Assembly (NCBI RefSeq): GCF_001428105.1
Contig: NZ_LMSJ01000001.1
Coordinates: forward strand, 186,835-250,834
DNA: 64,000 nucleotides
From: Paenibacillus sp. Soil766
GTDB lineage: Bacteria; Bacillota; Bacilli; Paenibacillales; NBRC-103111
Direction of reading: 5' to 3'
The position numbers and the translations under genes were made by a program. The notes beneath the pieces are model-generated. The model was given only the letters and a program-made list of their open reading frames with translations, had not been told where the DNA came from and did no database searches. Below are positions 37,101 to 45,124 of this stretch, in pieces; the stretch's first letter is position 1; each line of letters begins with the position of its first letter.

Positions 37101-37287
37101 TTCACAGAATATAGGTATTACCCCTACGAATTACAGCTGTTAATGTACAGTTATGAAACTATTTTACACTATTTAAAGTTCAGAACACGAATACAACCTT
37201 TATGGGAGGATCCAATATGGGAAAAACTTCCTTGTTAGCGAGGTGCGTATCGCTGGCCTTGCACTCATGCAAGAATTTTTGTTCAAT

Positions 37288-37340
37288 AAAACAGCAGCAG
37301 TTTAGGACGTTATTTTCTCGTCCATGGCTGCTGCTGTTTT
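37288..37340 (-). terminator. Strong terminator downstream of the broken permease
   Basis: AAAACAGCAGCAG and CTGCTGCTGTTTT form a perfect 13-bp outer stem, with GGACG/CGTCC inside. The minus strand ends CTGCTGTTTTATTG. It closes the remnant operon. Confidence 0.9.
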
Positions 37341-37396
37341 GTAATTCTGGGTTATTTGTAACCCCATAAGTCCATACGGGCGCTTCATCACTTTTT

Positions 37397-38155
37397 CTAT
37401 TTCAAGCCTGTCGTTGCGATCCCATCAATAAATTTCTTCTGAGCGAAGAAAAATACGAGTAGGAGTGGAACGGTAGCCATCACAGATGCTGCCATTAATA
37501 AGTGCCAATCCGTTCCTGCTGTATCAGTGAATAACTTCATAGCAATTGGTAATGTAAACAACTTCGAGGAGCTGATGTAAATTAACGGATCGAGAAAATC
37601 TTCCCAGCTGTGTAAAAAGGTGAAAATCGATAATGTCGCGAATGCTGGTGTTGCCATTGGCACCATGATGCGCCAGAAAGTTTGCCACGGGGTACTGCCA
37701 TCCATTTCAGCCGCTTCATCTAGTTCCATAGGAATCGTGATATAAAATTGTCGAAGCAAGAACACGCCGAAGATTCCGCCTGCCCCTAGCATAGGTGGGA
37801 TGATTAACGGGAAGTGATTATTTACTAGCCCTAGCTGAGAGAACCAGATAAAGTTTGGAATAATCGTTACCTCATTCGGGATCATCATCCCCGTTCCAAC
37901 TGTTACTACAATTGCGATGTACAGACTATTCGCATAATGCGTTACAAATAAGGGCTGTACTTTAAACACTTGCGAATAATTGGACCATACAATCGGACTC
38001 GGAATCCATTGGGGAGGAAACATAAATATTTTCGTTTGATCCTTAAGTGATGTGGTCAGCATCCAGACAAACGGCATCAAAATGACGGCGGAGACAATCG
38101 TTAGTAACACATACGTTAAGCCATTACCCAGCAATCGGATGGATTTATTGCTCAT
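37397..38155 (-). pseudogene. ABC permease (MalG type) with an internal in-frame deletion
   Basis: The 252-residue frame is open and keeps the coupling motif EAAEMDGSTPWQTFWRIMVP. Against the intact paralogue at 13598 it lacks about 29 residues between VVTVGTG and MMIPNEV. That segment holds a membrane helix and the following loop, so the topology is broken. It overlaps the chimeric ORF upstream by 11 bases. With its partner permease truncated and no binding-protein gene left, it is very probably non-functional. Confidence 0.85.
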
Positions 38156-38555
38156 GATGCACCCACCTTTTTCTGAAGTTCCACTGCACCATGGTAAGTA
38201 CGAGTATTAAGAAGAAGAGGATAAACGCAACAGCAGATGCGTAACCAAGATCATAGGTTTTGAAGGCTAGCTTATAGATGTAATATACAAGCACACTTGT
38301 ACTACTTCCAGGACCCCCATCGGTCATAACACTGATCTGCGAGAACACTTTCAGTGAACCTATTAAGGTAATGATTAATGTTAGGAATAACGAAGGCGAA
38401 ATCATGGGTGTATTATACAGAAAATGCGGATTGATCTGACTTTGTAGTGCATTCAATTCCGAGTCCTTCTCCCGTAACCTGAGCCCATACATCTCTTTAA
38501 TCATGATATCTAGCTGAGAAACCATGTTGTTAAAGCCCTCTGTCAAAGGATTCAA
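38145..38555 (-). pseudogene. Chimeric remnant: kinase fragment fused to a permease C-terminus
   Basis: Residues 1-49 of the 136-residue open frame match the HAMP and His-kinase start of a YesM-type kinase (EKDSELNALQSQINPHFLYNT). At about 38408 it switches to the end of a MalF-type permease (PMISPSLFLTLIITLIGSLK, then MTDGGPGSSTSVLVYYIYKL). The kinase lacks its sensor and ATPase parts, and the permease lacks its first helices and coupling motif. This is a clean deletion junction between two genes of a former operon. Confidence 0.88.
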
Positions 38556-38706
38556 TAATCTCGACCGGATTGCCAGTGCCTACCTCGGGATCCGCAGCCA
38601 AAGTAGCACCCATCGCCATCAGAGATGCATGCATGGTAACAACCGCAACGAGCGCAAACAAGCGTCTCCAGTCTTGTCAGCTTTTAAATGCCTTGTTTCG
38701 TTTCAT
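38530..38706 (-). pseudogene. 5' end of a secreted protein gene with a nonsense codon
   Basis: After a good ribosome site (AAGGAGG) the frame reads MKRNKAFKS, a TGA stop, then a signal-peptide-like stretch (LFALVAVVTMHASLMAMGA, TLAADPEVGTGNPVEIIESF), and stops at 38530, where it runs into the kinase fragment. It is the start of a secreted enzyme or binding protein that has been deleted. The family cannot be told. Confidence 0.7.
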
Positions 38707-38809
38707 TAAATTTCCTCCTTTGATTGTAATTAATCATAAATGTTGATTCTAGGTTGAGTGTGATAATCTGCGCTATAGTGCTTAAACTCAAAACGGTTTC
38801 GGTAGTTAA

Positions 38810-38823
38810 AGTAAGCGCTTTCT
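38810..38823 (-). promoter_or_regulatory. cre-like site upstream of the remnant operon
   Basis: AGTAAGCGCTTTCT holds the palindromic core AAGCGCTT, with mismatches at the ends of the cre consensus. It is probably left from the promoter of the deleted secreted-protein gene. Confidence 0.45.
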
Positions 38824-38860
38824 ATAGTGATTTTAACAATGGTATAAATTTGCGTATATA

Positions 38861-38953
38861 TCACTTTTCAATGATTTCTTGTACTTTCTTAAAAGAGTAG
38901 ATGCCTACGAAGCCCCATAATACAAAAGCAAATAGCCCTACGATTTCTCGCAA
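38861..38953 (-). CDS. Possible 30-residue single-helix membrane protein
   Basis: A TTG start seven bases after AAGGATGG opens a 30-codon frame: a short charged N-terminus (LRE), a hydrophobic helix (IVGLFAFVLWGFVGIYSF) and a charged tail (KKVQEIIEK). The composition is that of small bacterial membrane proteins. It lies between the remnant operon and the AraC gene. It could instead be the C-terminus of a lost protein, since the frame is open for about 11 codons upstream of the TTG. Confidence 0.45.
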   Translation of the reverse strand: MREIVGLFAFVLWGFVGIYSFKKVQEIIEK

Positions 38954-39051
38954 GACTAAACCATCCTTCAGGCGAAATTTTGATCAAATCCATCAGACAA
39001 TCAGATTGTAAGAACTTTCTATATAACTAGTGTCTTCCCATGCAATAAAAC

Positions 39052-39071
39052 AAAAAAACGCGTTTAACGCG
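39052..39071 (-). terminator. Minus-strand terminator upstream of the AraC gene
   Basis: Minus strand: CGCGT, TAA, ACGCG, then seven T. No minus-strand gene lies between it and the AraC start, so it may stop antisense transcription running out of the convergent dehydrogenase gene. The adjoining GCGTTTAACGC and GCGGTTAACGC units may also serve as an operator. Confidence 0.55.
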
Positions 39072-39211
39072 GTTAACGCTGAGCCGAAGAAAAATGGGAT
39101 GATGAGACATTGCTGCGTATCTATCCAACCCATCATTTGACTTGACTATTCGGATTACAAATGAAACAATTATTTATGAATAATCGATACTCAATAACTG
39201 GAGTGATGTGT

Positions 39212-39952
39212 ATGGATATCCTATCAATGCATTACGGGAAGCACTGCGTTCCAGAATGGAAATGGCATGTTCCCGTTGGTTGTCATCCAGGGTTTACCCT
39301 GTGGAGTATTTGGGGTGGAGAAGGTCAAATCATGCTAGGTAAGAACTGCTACAAATTAAGCGTCGGTGATGTTTTTTTTATTAATTATAAGAAGGAAGTC
39401 GATGCCTTTCAAAATGAACATACCAGTCTCGATGTACGTTATATAGATTTTACATTGCGAAATCCGGATATCTTGGATGACTTGCCTGAGCATCACCATT
39501 TTGATCAATATCATTTTGTATTGGAGCTTTTCAATCGCTTTCGTTTAGCCGGAGAAAGAAATAACTTGACGCAAATGGAAATATGGCTGAAAGCACTTAT
39601 TACGGAATATCAACATATAACGCCAACATCAGCCGGAGCATATACAATAAAAATTGATGAGCTATGTCGCATGTTTCAACAACATCCACAGCAGCAATTT
39701 GATATGAGCGAGCTTGCCCAGAACTTTTCTCTTACGACAGACCATTTTATTCGCATTTTTAAACAGGAACGCGGCGTTACTCCGTACGCCTATCTGCAGC
39801 GCTGCAGACTGGAAACTGCCAAAACTCTGTTGCGCATGTCTACTCTCAGTATCACGGACATTGCGAGCAGTTGCGGCTTTTCGGATATTTATAATTTTTC
39901 TCGTTTTTTTCAGTCAAAAACAGGAGTGTCTCCAAGCAGATTTCGCCATTGA
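39212..39952 (+). CDS. AraC-family transcriptional regulator
   Basis: The chosen start is the ATG of MDILSMHYGKHC, eight bases after GGAG; the frame is open to an ATG at 39161 with no ribosome site. About 246 residues: a cupin-like sensing half (GGEGQIMLGKNCYKLSVGDVFFI) and two helix-turn-helices at the C-terminus (YNFSRFFQSKTGVSPSRFRH). It converges with the dehydrogenase gene and probably controls the adjacent cupin/dehydrogenase or importer genes. The ligand is unknown. Confidence 0.88.
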   Translation: MDILSMHYGKHCVPEWKWHVPVGCHPGFTLWSIWGGEGQIMLGKNCYKLSVGDVFFINYKKEVDAFQNEHTSLDVRYIDFTLRNPDILDDLPEHHHFDQYHFVLELFNRFRLAGERNNLTQMEIWLKALITEYQHITPTSAGAYTIKIDELCRMFQQHPQQQFDMSELAQNFSLTTDHFIRIFKQERGVTPYAYLQRCRLETAKTLLRMSTLSITDIASSCGFSDIYNFSRFFQSKTGVSPSRFRH

Positions 39953-39965
39953 AATGCTTCATCAA

Positions 39966-41021
39966 TCAATCATTCAAGTTTACCGGAGTGCCTTTTTCAG
40001 CGCTCAAGTAAACCATATCTAACATTTGAGTGATCTTAAGTCCCTGCTGAGGCGTGCATGGTACCTCTTCATCATTAATAATGGCATCCAGAAACGCTTG
40101 CCGAACGTTCGGCATCGTAGAAATCTTCATATCTTCTAACGGAATGTTATGGACTTCTCCGCCGATTTCCAAAAACATCTTATTGCATGCTGCATTCCCA
40201 TCTCCAACTACTTTATGCAGGACCGCACCGCCCTTGGAGCCATAAATCCGTGTTGTAATCACCTCGTTCTCTCGATTGCTGGCCCAGGATGCTTCCAATT
40301 CAAGCATAACCCCGCCCGTCATACGAAACATAGCTACACCCATGTCTTCAAGCTCGAAATTCTGAATGCCTCTGTGCGCAGCCTCGTCCTTGGAGACCTT
40401 GCAGAACGTGTTTGCAAGTACCCATTCCGGATCTGGATGACCGCAAAACCACATAGCACGGTCAAGCACATGGACGCCAAGATCAATGATTGCTCCACCG
40501 CCACATACTTCTTTACCAGATGAAAGCGGATACCACCATGGTACTCCTCGTCTTCGTTGCCACTGTGTTCGCACATAATAGATATCACCAAGCTTACCTT
40601 CGTCGATAACGGATTTTAACGTTTGGCACTCGTGTTGAAAGCGCTGATTGAAGTTGATCATCAACTTCTTGTTGTACTTTTGAGAGGCCTCAAGCATTTT
40701 TCTCCCCTCTGCCGCATTCCTTGCCATGGGTTTTTCACACAGCACATGCACACCTGCTTCCATCGCCTGAATGGAAAGCCTCATATGCAAAAAATTAGGA
40801 ACTGCGAGGCTAATCGTATCCAAATTTTCCTCTTTCAGCATCTTATCGAAATCCGTATATTTTTTTGAAATGTTATATTTATCGCCTATCTCTTTCAGTC
40901 TTGATTCATCAACGTCGCACAACACAATTTCTTTAACGCTGTCGCTACTAGCGTAGTCTTTAACATGACTTGCTCCTACAGTTAATCCGACAACACCTAC
41001 TTTAAGTTTTCTGTTGCTCAA
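39966..41021 (-). CDS. Gfo/Idh/MocA-family sugar dehydrogenase
   Basis: About 351 residues with a Rossmann fold (KVGVVGLTVGASHVKDY) and the intact EKP motif (VLCEKPMARNAAEG), unlike the paralogue at 8693. It probably oxidises a sugar or inositol-like compound with NAD(P). TTG start seven bases after GGGGGG, 13 bases after the cupin stop; a longer frame overlaps the cupin gene. It is co-transcribed with the cupin and lies downstream of a full importer, so it likely processes the imported sugar. Confidence 0.9.
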   Translation of the reverse strand: MSNRKLKVGVVGLTVGASHVKDYASSDSVKEIVLCDVDESRLKEIGDKYNISKKYTDFDKMLKEENLDTISLAVPNFLHMRLSIQAMEAGVHVLCEKPMARNAAEGRKMLEASQKYNKKLMINFNQRFQHECQTLKSVIDEGKLGDIYYVRTQWQRRRGVPWWYPLSSGKEVCGGGAIIDLGVHVLDRAMWFCGHPDPEWVLANTFCKVSKDEAAHRGIQNFELEDMGVAMFRMTGGVMLELEASWASNRENEVITTRIYGSKGGAVLHKVVGDGNAACNKMFLEIGGEVHNIPLEDMKISTMPNVRQAFLDAIINDEEVPCTPQQGLKITQMLDMVYLSAEKGTPVNLND

Positions 41022-41034
41022 GCTTATCCCCCCG

Positions 41035-41415
41035 TTATTTAATTGCAGAAGCATATATCACGATAATTCTTAAATCCTCTGGACCGTTATTAATAAGACC
41101 GTGACTGCCGCTTGCACGGCAGACGCTGATGTCGCCGGCCGACATCTCGTATTGGTTGCCATCAAGCTCCATGATTCCGTGGCCAGAAATGCAGTAATAC
41201 CACTCTTCCATGGGAACATCGCTGTTATGTTGGTGATAGCCGAAGGTAGAACCTGGCGGGATGATATCATCATGAATGAATTTGATGTACTGCTTATCAC
41301 TTGAGGACACAGCATGAATAATATCCATTAGTTGAAAAGGACCTTTGCCACCATGGCAATTTTGACGAGTCTCATACGCTTGTGACTTATTTTCGATAAA
41401 TTCTGTTTTTTTCAT
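41035..41415 (-). CDS. Small cupin-domain protein
   Basis: 126 residues forming a single cupin barrel with likely metal ligands in YHQHNSDVPMEEWYY and ASGSHGL. Such proteins are sugar isomerases, dioxygenases or binding proteins; the function cannot be fixed. The ATG has AAAAGGAG upstream. It pairs with the dehydrogenase immediately downstream. Confidence 0.85.
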   Translation of the reverse strand: MKKTEFIENKSQAYETRQNCHGGKGPFQLMDIIHAVSSSDKQYIKFIHDDIIPPGSTFGYHQHNSDVPMEEWYYCISGHGIMELDGNQYEMSAGDISVCRASGSHGLINNGPEDLRIIVIYASAIK

Positions 41416-41468
41416 AAGTTAAAACTCCTTTTCAAACATGAGTTGTGTTAAACATTTTGATAAATTAA

Positions 41469-41630
41469 TCATAGGCTTGACAAACTGGAATGTAAATGTA
41501 AAAAGGCGATATGTTTTATGAAAAATCGATATAACATAGAAAGCTCCTTTCTTTATAAACCGGCACCCCATCGGAGTCCCAGTTCTCACCCTTTTATGCA
41601 TTCTGAACAAATGTTTGTCTTTGTTGTCAT
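41469..41630 (-). other. Two tiny ORFs with strong ribosome sites in a 330-base gap
   Basis: MTTKTNICSECIKG (41586-41630, after AAGGAGAACG) and MLYRFFIKHIAFLHLHSSLS plus SL (41469-41537, after AAAGGAG). They could be leader peptides, or a frameshifted small gene with a CxxC pair. I see no other gene between 41416 and 41745. Confidence 0.25.
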
Positions 41631-41665
41631 CGTTCTCCTTACGAGTTTGCCATAAAATAAAATAC

Positions 41666-41689
41666 GCGTTCACCCAATGGAATGAACGC
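41666..41689 (-). terminator. Terminator after the importer permease genes
   Basis: GCGTTCA and TGAACGC form a seven-bp stem with a 10-base loop. The minus strand continues GTATTTTATTTTATG. Confidence 0.75.
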
Positions 41690-41745
41690 AGTTGTTAATT
41701 ATGGACAGCTATCCTGTAAGACTTCCCTAAGTGTGCCTATTCTTC

Positions 41746-42558
41746 TCACTTCAAAATAGCTCCTGCCGTCAAAGCATTTTCAATTCGTTCATTACCTATC
41801 ATATATACGATAATCATAGGTAAACTCGAGAGCACCATCGTTGCACCAATAAGTCCCCAATCTGAAACACCGACGCTGACGAAAAAACTTAGCAAACCGA
41901 CAGTTAACGGCCGGAATTGATCTTTAGAGGCAATAATAAAGGCAAGCGGGAACTCATTCCAGATGCGCATAAACAACAGAACGCATTGTGTCATAAGTGC
42001 AGGCGTTATTATCGGAAATATGATTTTGAAAAATGTCTGATACACATTCGTCCCATCGATACATGCGGCTTCCTCTAATTCCTTAGGAAGTGAACGGAGA
42101 AATGCAAACAACATCAGCACACAAGAAGCGATTGCGAATCCGGAATAGGGCAGAATGAGCCCCCAATAGGTATCCTTAAGATGTAACCATTTAATTAATT
42201 GAAATAATGGAATTAATACAACTTCTATAGGTACTATTAACCCTAAGGACACATACAATAGTGCCGCTGAATTGAATCTCCATTGCATTCTGCTCAGACA
42301 ATACGCAAGCATACTCCCTGTCAAAAGCGTGATTGCAATAGTCCCTAAGGTATAAATCAAGCTGTTTTCGAAGTAAACAAAGAAATGGTACTTCGACAAC
42401 GCTTCACGATAGTTGATCCATTCCCATGAATGAGGAATACCGAAAGGATTATTATAAGCTTCACTTTTGGACTTCAGTGACATCGTAAACATCCAATATA
42501 AGGGAAACAGAAACGTGCAGCCTACAACTAGCCAAAATACACGGCTTAAGTATTTCAA
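41746..42558 (-). CDS. Carbohydrate ABC transporter permease (MalG type)
   Basis: 270 residues with six helices and the coupling motif EEAACIDGTNVYQTFFKIIF. It starts at a TTG after AGGAGGAG, an uncommon but well-supported start. It lies 13 bases after the partner permease gene and is the last gene of this importer before a terminator. Confidence 0.92.
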   Translation of the reverse strand: MKYLSRVFWLVVGCTFLFPLYWMFTMSLKSKSEAYNNPFGIPHSWEWINYREALSKYHFFVYFENSLIYTLGTIAITLLTGSMLAYCLSRMQWRFNSAALLYVSLGLIVPIEVVLIPLFQLIKWLHLKDTYWGLILPYSGFAIASCVLMLFAFLRSLPKELEEAACIDGTNVYQTFFKIIFPIITPALMTQCVLLFMRIWNEFPLAFIIASKDQFRPLTVGLLSFFVSVGVSDWGLIGATMVLSSLPMIIVYMIGNERIENALTAGAILK

Positions 42559-42571
42559 AAAAGTCTCCTCC

Positions 42572-43456
42572 TTAGAATTCGAGTTTCTCTCTGGCGATGA
42601 ACCGTTGAATAAGGAAGGAGATCAAAAGGCACTCAAGAATAAATACAACCGCAATAGCCGTTCCTTTACCAAATTCAGACGTTTCGAATGCCACATAATA
42701 CATTTGATAAATAACCGTTCTGGACAGATCTCCCGGACCACCAGCTGTCATGACACGGACTTGCGAATAGAATGCCATCGAACCTAATGTAGATAAAATT
42801 AATACATATTTAGTTACATCCTGAAGTAGCGGAATCGTTATTCGTAAGCAAACTTGGGCAAAGCTAGCACCATCAATGATTGCTGCTTCGTAATAATTTT
42901 TGGGGATCGTCTTGATTCCCGTATAGAAAAGCATGGCGTTCAACCCAATATATTGCCATAGAAATGTCAATCCGATGCTTGGCATTACTGTGTTCTTTTC
43001 AGTAAGCCAGGAATGCGTCCAAGCATCAAGACCTATCGATCGCAGGATGCTGTTAAACAATCCCCATGTTGGTTCATAAAAAGAAATCCACATTTGCGAG
43101 ACGACGGTAACGGATAATATAGCTGGAAGCATGGCAGAAGTTTTAAAAAAACGACGGAACTTTGGTGTTTGAACATCCATAAATAGAGCAAACATTAGGG
43201 ACAAAGGTAAACCCAAAAGTACTGATATCCCTACAATGAGATACGTATTCTTATGTGCAGTCCAGAAAGAAGCAGAAGTAAGGATTGCCTTATAGTTATC
43301 CAATCCAACAAACCCTAAATTTCGAAACCCATCATGACGATTCAAGCTCATCCAAATTTCAGGAATAAGTGGATACACGCAAAAAACAGTAAACAGAAGC
43401 AACGCTGGTGCGGAAAATATAAATATGGATAATTTAGTACTGTAATACTTGTTCAT
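42572..43456 (-). CDS. Carbohydrate ABC transporter permease (MalF type)
   Basis: About 294 residues from the ATG of MNKYYSTKL, which follows GGAGAG; the frame extends 18 codons further without support. Six helices and the coupling motif EAAIIDGASFAQVCLRITIP. It forms a channel with the downstream permease for sugars bound by the 43545-44900 lipoprotein. Confidence 0.92.
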   Translation of the reverse strand: MNKYYSTKLSIFIFSAPALLLFTVFCVYPLIPEIWMSLNRHDGFRNLGFVGLDNYKAILTSASFWTAHKNTYLIVGISVLLGLPLSLMFALFMDVQTPKFRRFFKTSAMLPAILSVTVVSQMWISFYEPTWGLFNSILRSIGLDAWTHSWLTEKNTVMPSIGLTFLWQYIGLNAMLFYTGIKTIPKNYYEAAIIDGASFAQVCLRITIPLLQDVTKYVLILSTLGSMAFYSQVRVMTAGGPGDLSRTVIYQMYYVAFETSEFGKGTAIAVVFILECLLISFLIQRFIAREKLEF

Positions 43457-43544
43457 GGCTCTCTCCACCGTCTGATTTGATATAGAATCCCCCGGGAATT
43501 TATCTTCCAAGGGGACCTCGGTTCACTACATTAACACATCAAAT

Positions 43545-44900
43545 TTACTTTTTAAACCAAGTATTCTCACTCCAGATCTTGCCCATTTCCGAAGCAAACT
43601 TGTCAGCAGGGTATTGACCCGTCAGCAATTTCGCGCCTTGCGTTGCAAGCTCTGCTGAAGTTTTGGCATCTAATGAGTTAAGTGCCAGTGAGGCAATTTT
43701 AGTAGGAATAGGATTGTACCAGCTCACAAATTTCTTCATAAGCGGCTTAGCCTCGGCCACTGTATTGCCTGTTTTTAACGCAATTGGTGCACCCGTAGCT
43801 TCAAAATATTGAGCGTCAGCCATAGCTAGAAACTCTGCCAGTTTCACCGCTTCTTCAGGATACTTACTTTTTGCACTAACGGCATAACCATTTAGTGGAG
43901 ATCCCCAGAACTGAACGTGCTTATTTGGGTCGTATTTGTCGCTAGCACTTGGGAACGGGAAGAAATCGACTGTATCATCTTTCGCTAAATTTGGAAGTTC
44001 CCAAGTAAACATCATATACATAGCAACTTTCTTAGAAGTAAACATTTCGTTGGCTGGACCATAATCTAGGTTAGCAATTCCTTCCGGAAAGACGCCTTCC
44101 TTAACCATCTTCTCAATGCGAGACACCCCAGCCTTAACTGCTGGATTATTGAAGTCTGTTTTATTGCTCACAAGGTCTGCCATCGCTTGCGGATCACCAA
44201 TTTGAATCATCTGTTGAAGCAGGAATAACTTCGGTCCCCAACCATCTTTACCAGGGGTAACAGCAGGCACCATGCCCTTGCTTTTTAGCTTTTTCGATAC
44301 TTCGATAAATTCGTCAAAGGTCTTCGGCACTTGTACGCCCGCTTGATCGAACATGTCCTTATGGTAGAAAATAACCGGTGTGAAATACGTATCTGCTCCA
44401 GAAGACAAGCTGTAGATCTTTCCGTCAACATGTTTCAATGCATCAGGTACAGCGTATTTGCCTAGAAACCCGTCCTTGGTGATCGCTGAGGTTAAATCCA
44501 TAATGCTGCCGGTACTGTTTAATGGAGTAAAGTAACCCGCGTCATTCCAGAATACATCAGGCATATCACCTGCAGCGTTAAACGTTTTCAATTTATTCGC
44601 CATATCTTCGCCGCCGCCGCCTGGCTCAAATTCAATTTCTACGTTTGGAAACGCCTTAGCAACGTTCGGTTTAATATGCTTTTCCATGATGTTATTGCGA
44701 TTCTCATCCGTTGTAATGGTTACAACTCTCAGTTTTACCTTCTTATCACTCCCAGCCTTATTTGGCGTCGTTGTTGCCGGAGCTGAGGAAGTTCCAGGTG
44801 TTACTGAAGGTTGGGATTCTTCCTTTGTACTGCACCCTGCTGAGACGAGAAGCATACTTGCCAGAAGAGAAGTGCCTAATACCTTTACTGTTCTTACCAT
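43545..44900 (-). CDS. Extracellular sugar-binding lipoprotein
   Basis: 451 residues; lipobox VSAGC with Cys23, Ser/Thr/Pro-rich linker, then a family 1 solute-binding fold (FEPGGGGEDMANKLKTF; MPDVFWNDAGYFTPL). It captures an unknown oligosaccharide for the two permeases downstream. The ATG follows AGGAGGTCAACAA. A cre site lies upstream, and the adjoining kinase/regulator pair probably controls the gene. Confidence 0.93.
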   Translation of the reverse strand: MVRTVKVLGTSLLASMLLVSAGCSTKEESQPSVTPGTSSAPATTTPNKAGSDKKVKLRVVTITTDENRNNIMEKHIKPNVAKAFPNVEIEFEPGGGGEDMANKLKTFNAAGDMPDVFWNDAGYFTPLNSTGSIMDLTSAITKDGFLGKYAVPDALKHVDGKIYSLSSGADTYFTPVIFYHKDMFDQAGVQVPKTFDEFIEVSKKLKSKGMVPAVTPGKDGWGPKLFLLQQMIQIGDPQAMADLVSNKTDFNNPAVKAGVSRIEKMVKEGVFPEGIANLDYGPANEMFTSKKVAMYMMFTWELPNLAKDDTVDFFPFPSASDKYDPNKHVQFWGSPLNGYAVSAKSKYPEEAVKLAEFLAMADAQYFEATGAPIALKTGNTVAEAKPLMKKFVSWYNPIPTKIASLALNSLDAKTSAELATQGAKLLTGQYPADKFASEMGKIWSENTWFKK

Positions 44901-44956
44901 TTGTTGACCTCCTAGGTTTGATTAAAGTAACGTATCTATTGGAGGTGACACCTCGT

Positions 44957-44970
44957 TGGAAGCGGTATCA
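44957..44970 (-). promoter_or_regulatory. Candidate cre site before the binding-lipoprotein gene
   Basis: Minus-strand TGATACCGCTTCCA fits the cre consensus with one mismatch, about 57 bases before the start. Confidence 0.6.
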
Positions 44971-45072
44971 TTTCCTTAATTTCATTCTACGAATTCTAGG
45001 TAAATAATTACAGAGACTATTCTCGGACAGAAAGGAAAATTGTTTGCACTTGCAAAAAAAAAGACGCAAAGT

Positions 45073-45091
45073 GACATTTACGGAAAATGTC
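45073..45091 (-). terminator. Hairpin and T run after the response regulator gene
   Basis: GACATTT and AAATGTC pair around a five-base loop. A nine-T run follows on the minus strand about 15 bases later. Confidence 0.55.
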
Positions 45092-45124
45092 TCATTGTGC
45101 CGTTTGTTGAGAAAAAGAATTACT

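Noticed and set aside
37217-37369. 50-codon plus-strand ORF (MGKTSLLARCVSLALHSC start) with a good ribosome site
   Set aside because: It runs straight through the strong terminator hairpin at 37288-37340 and shows no coding character.
41419-41673. 84-codon minus-strand ORF between permease and cupin
   Set aside because: It begins inside the terminator hairpin, lacks a ribosome site and has no recognisable domain.
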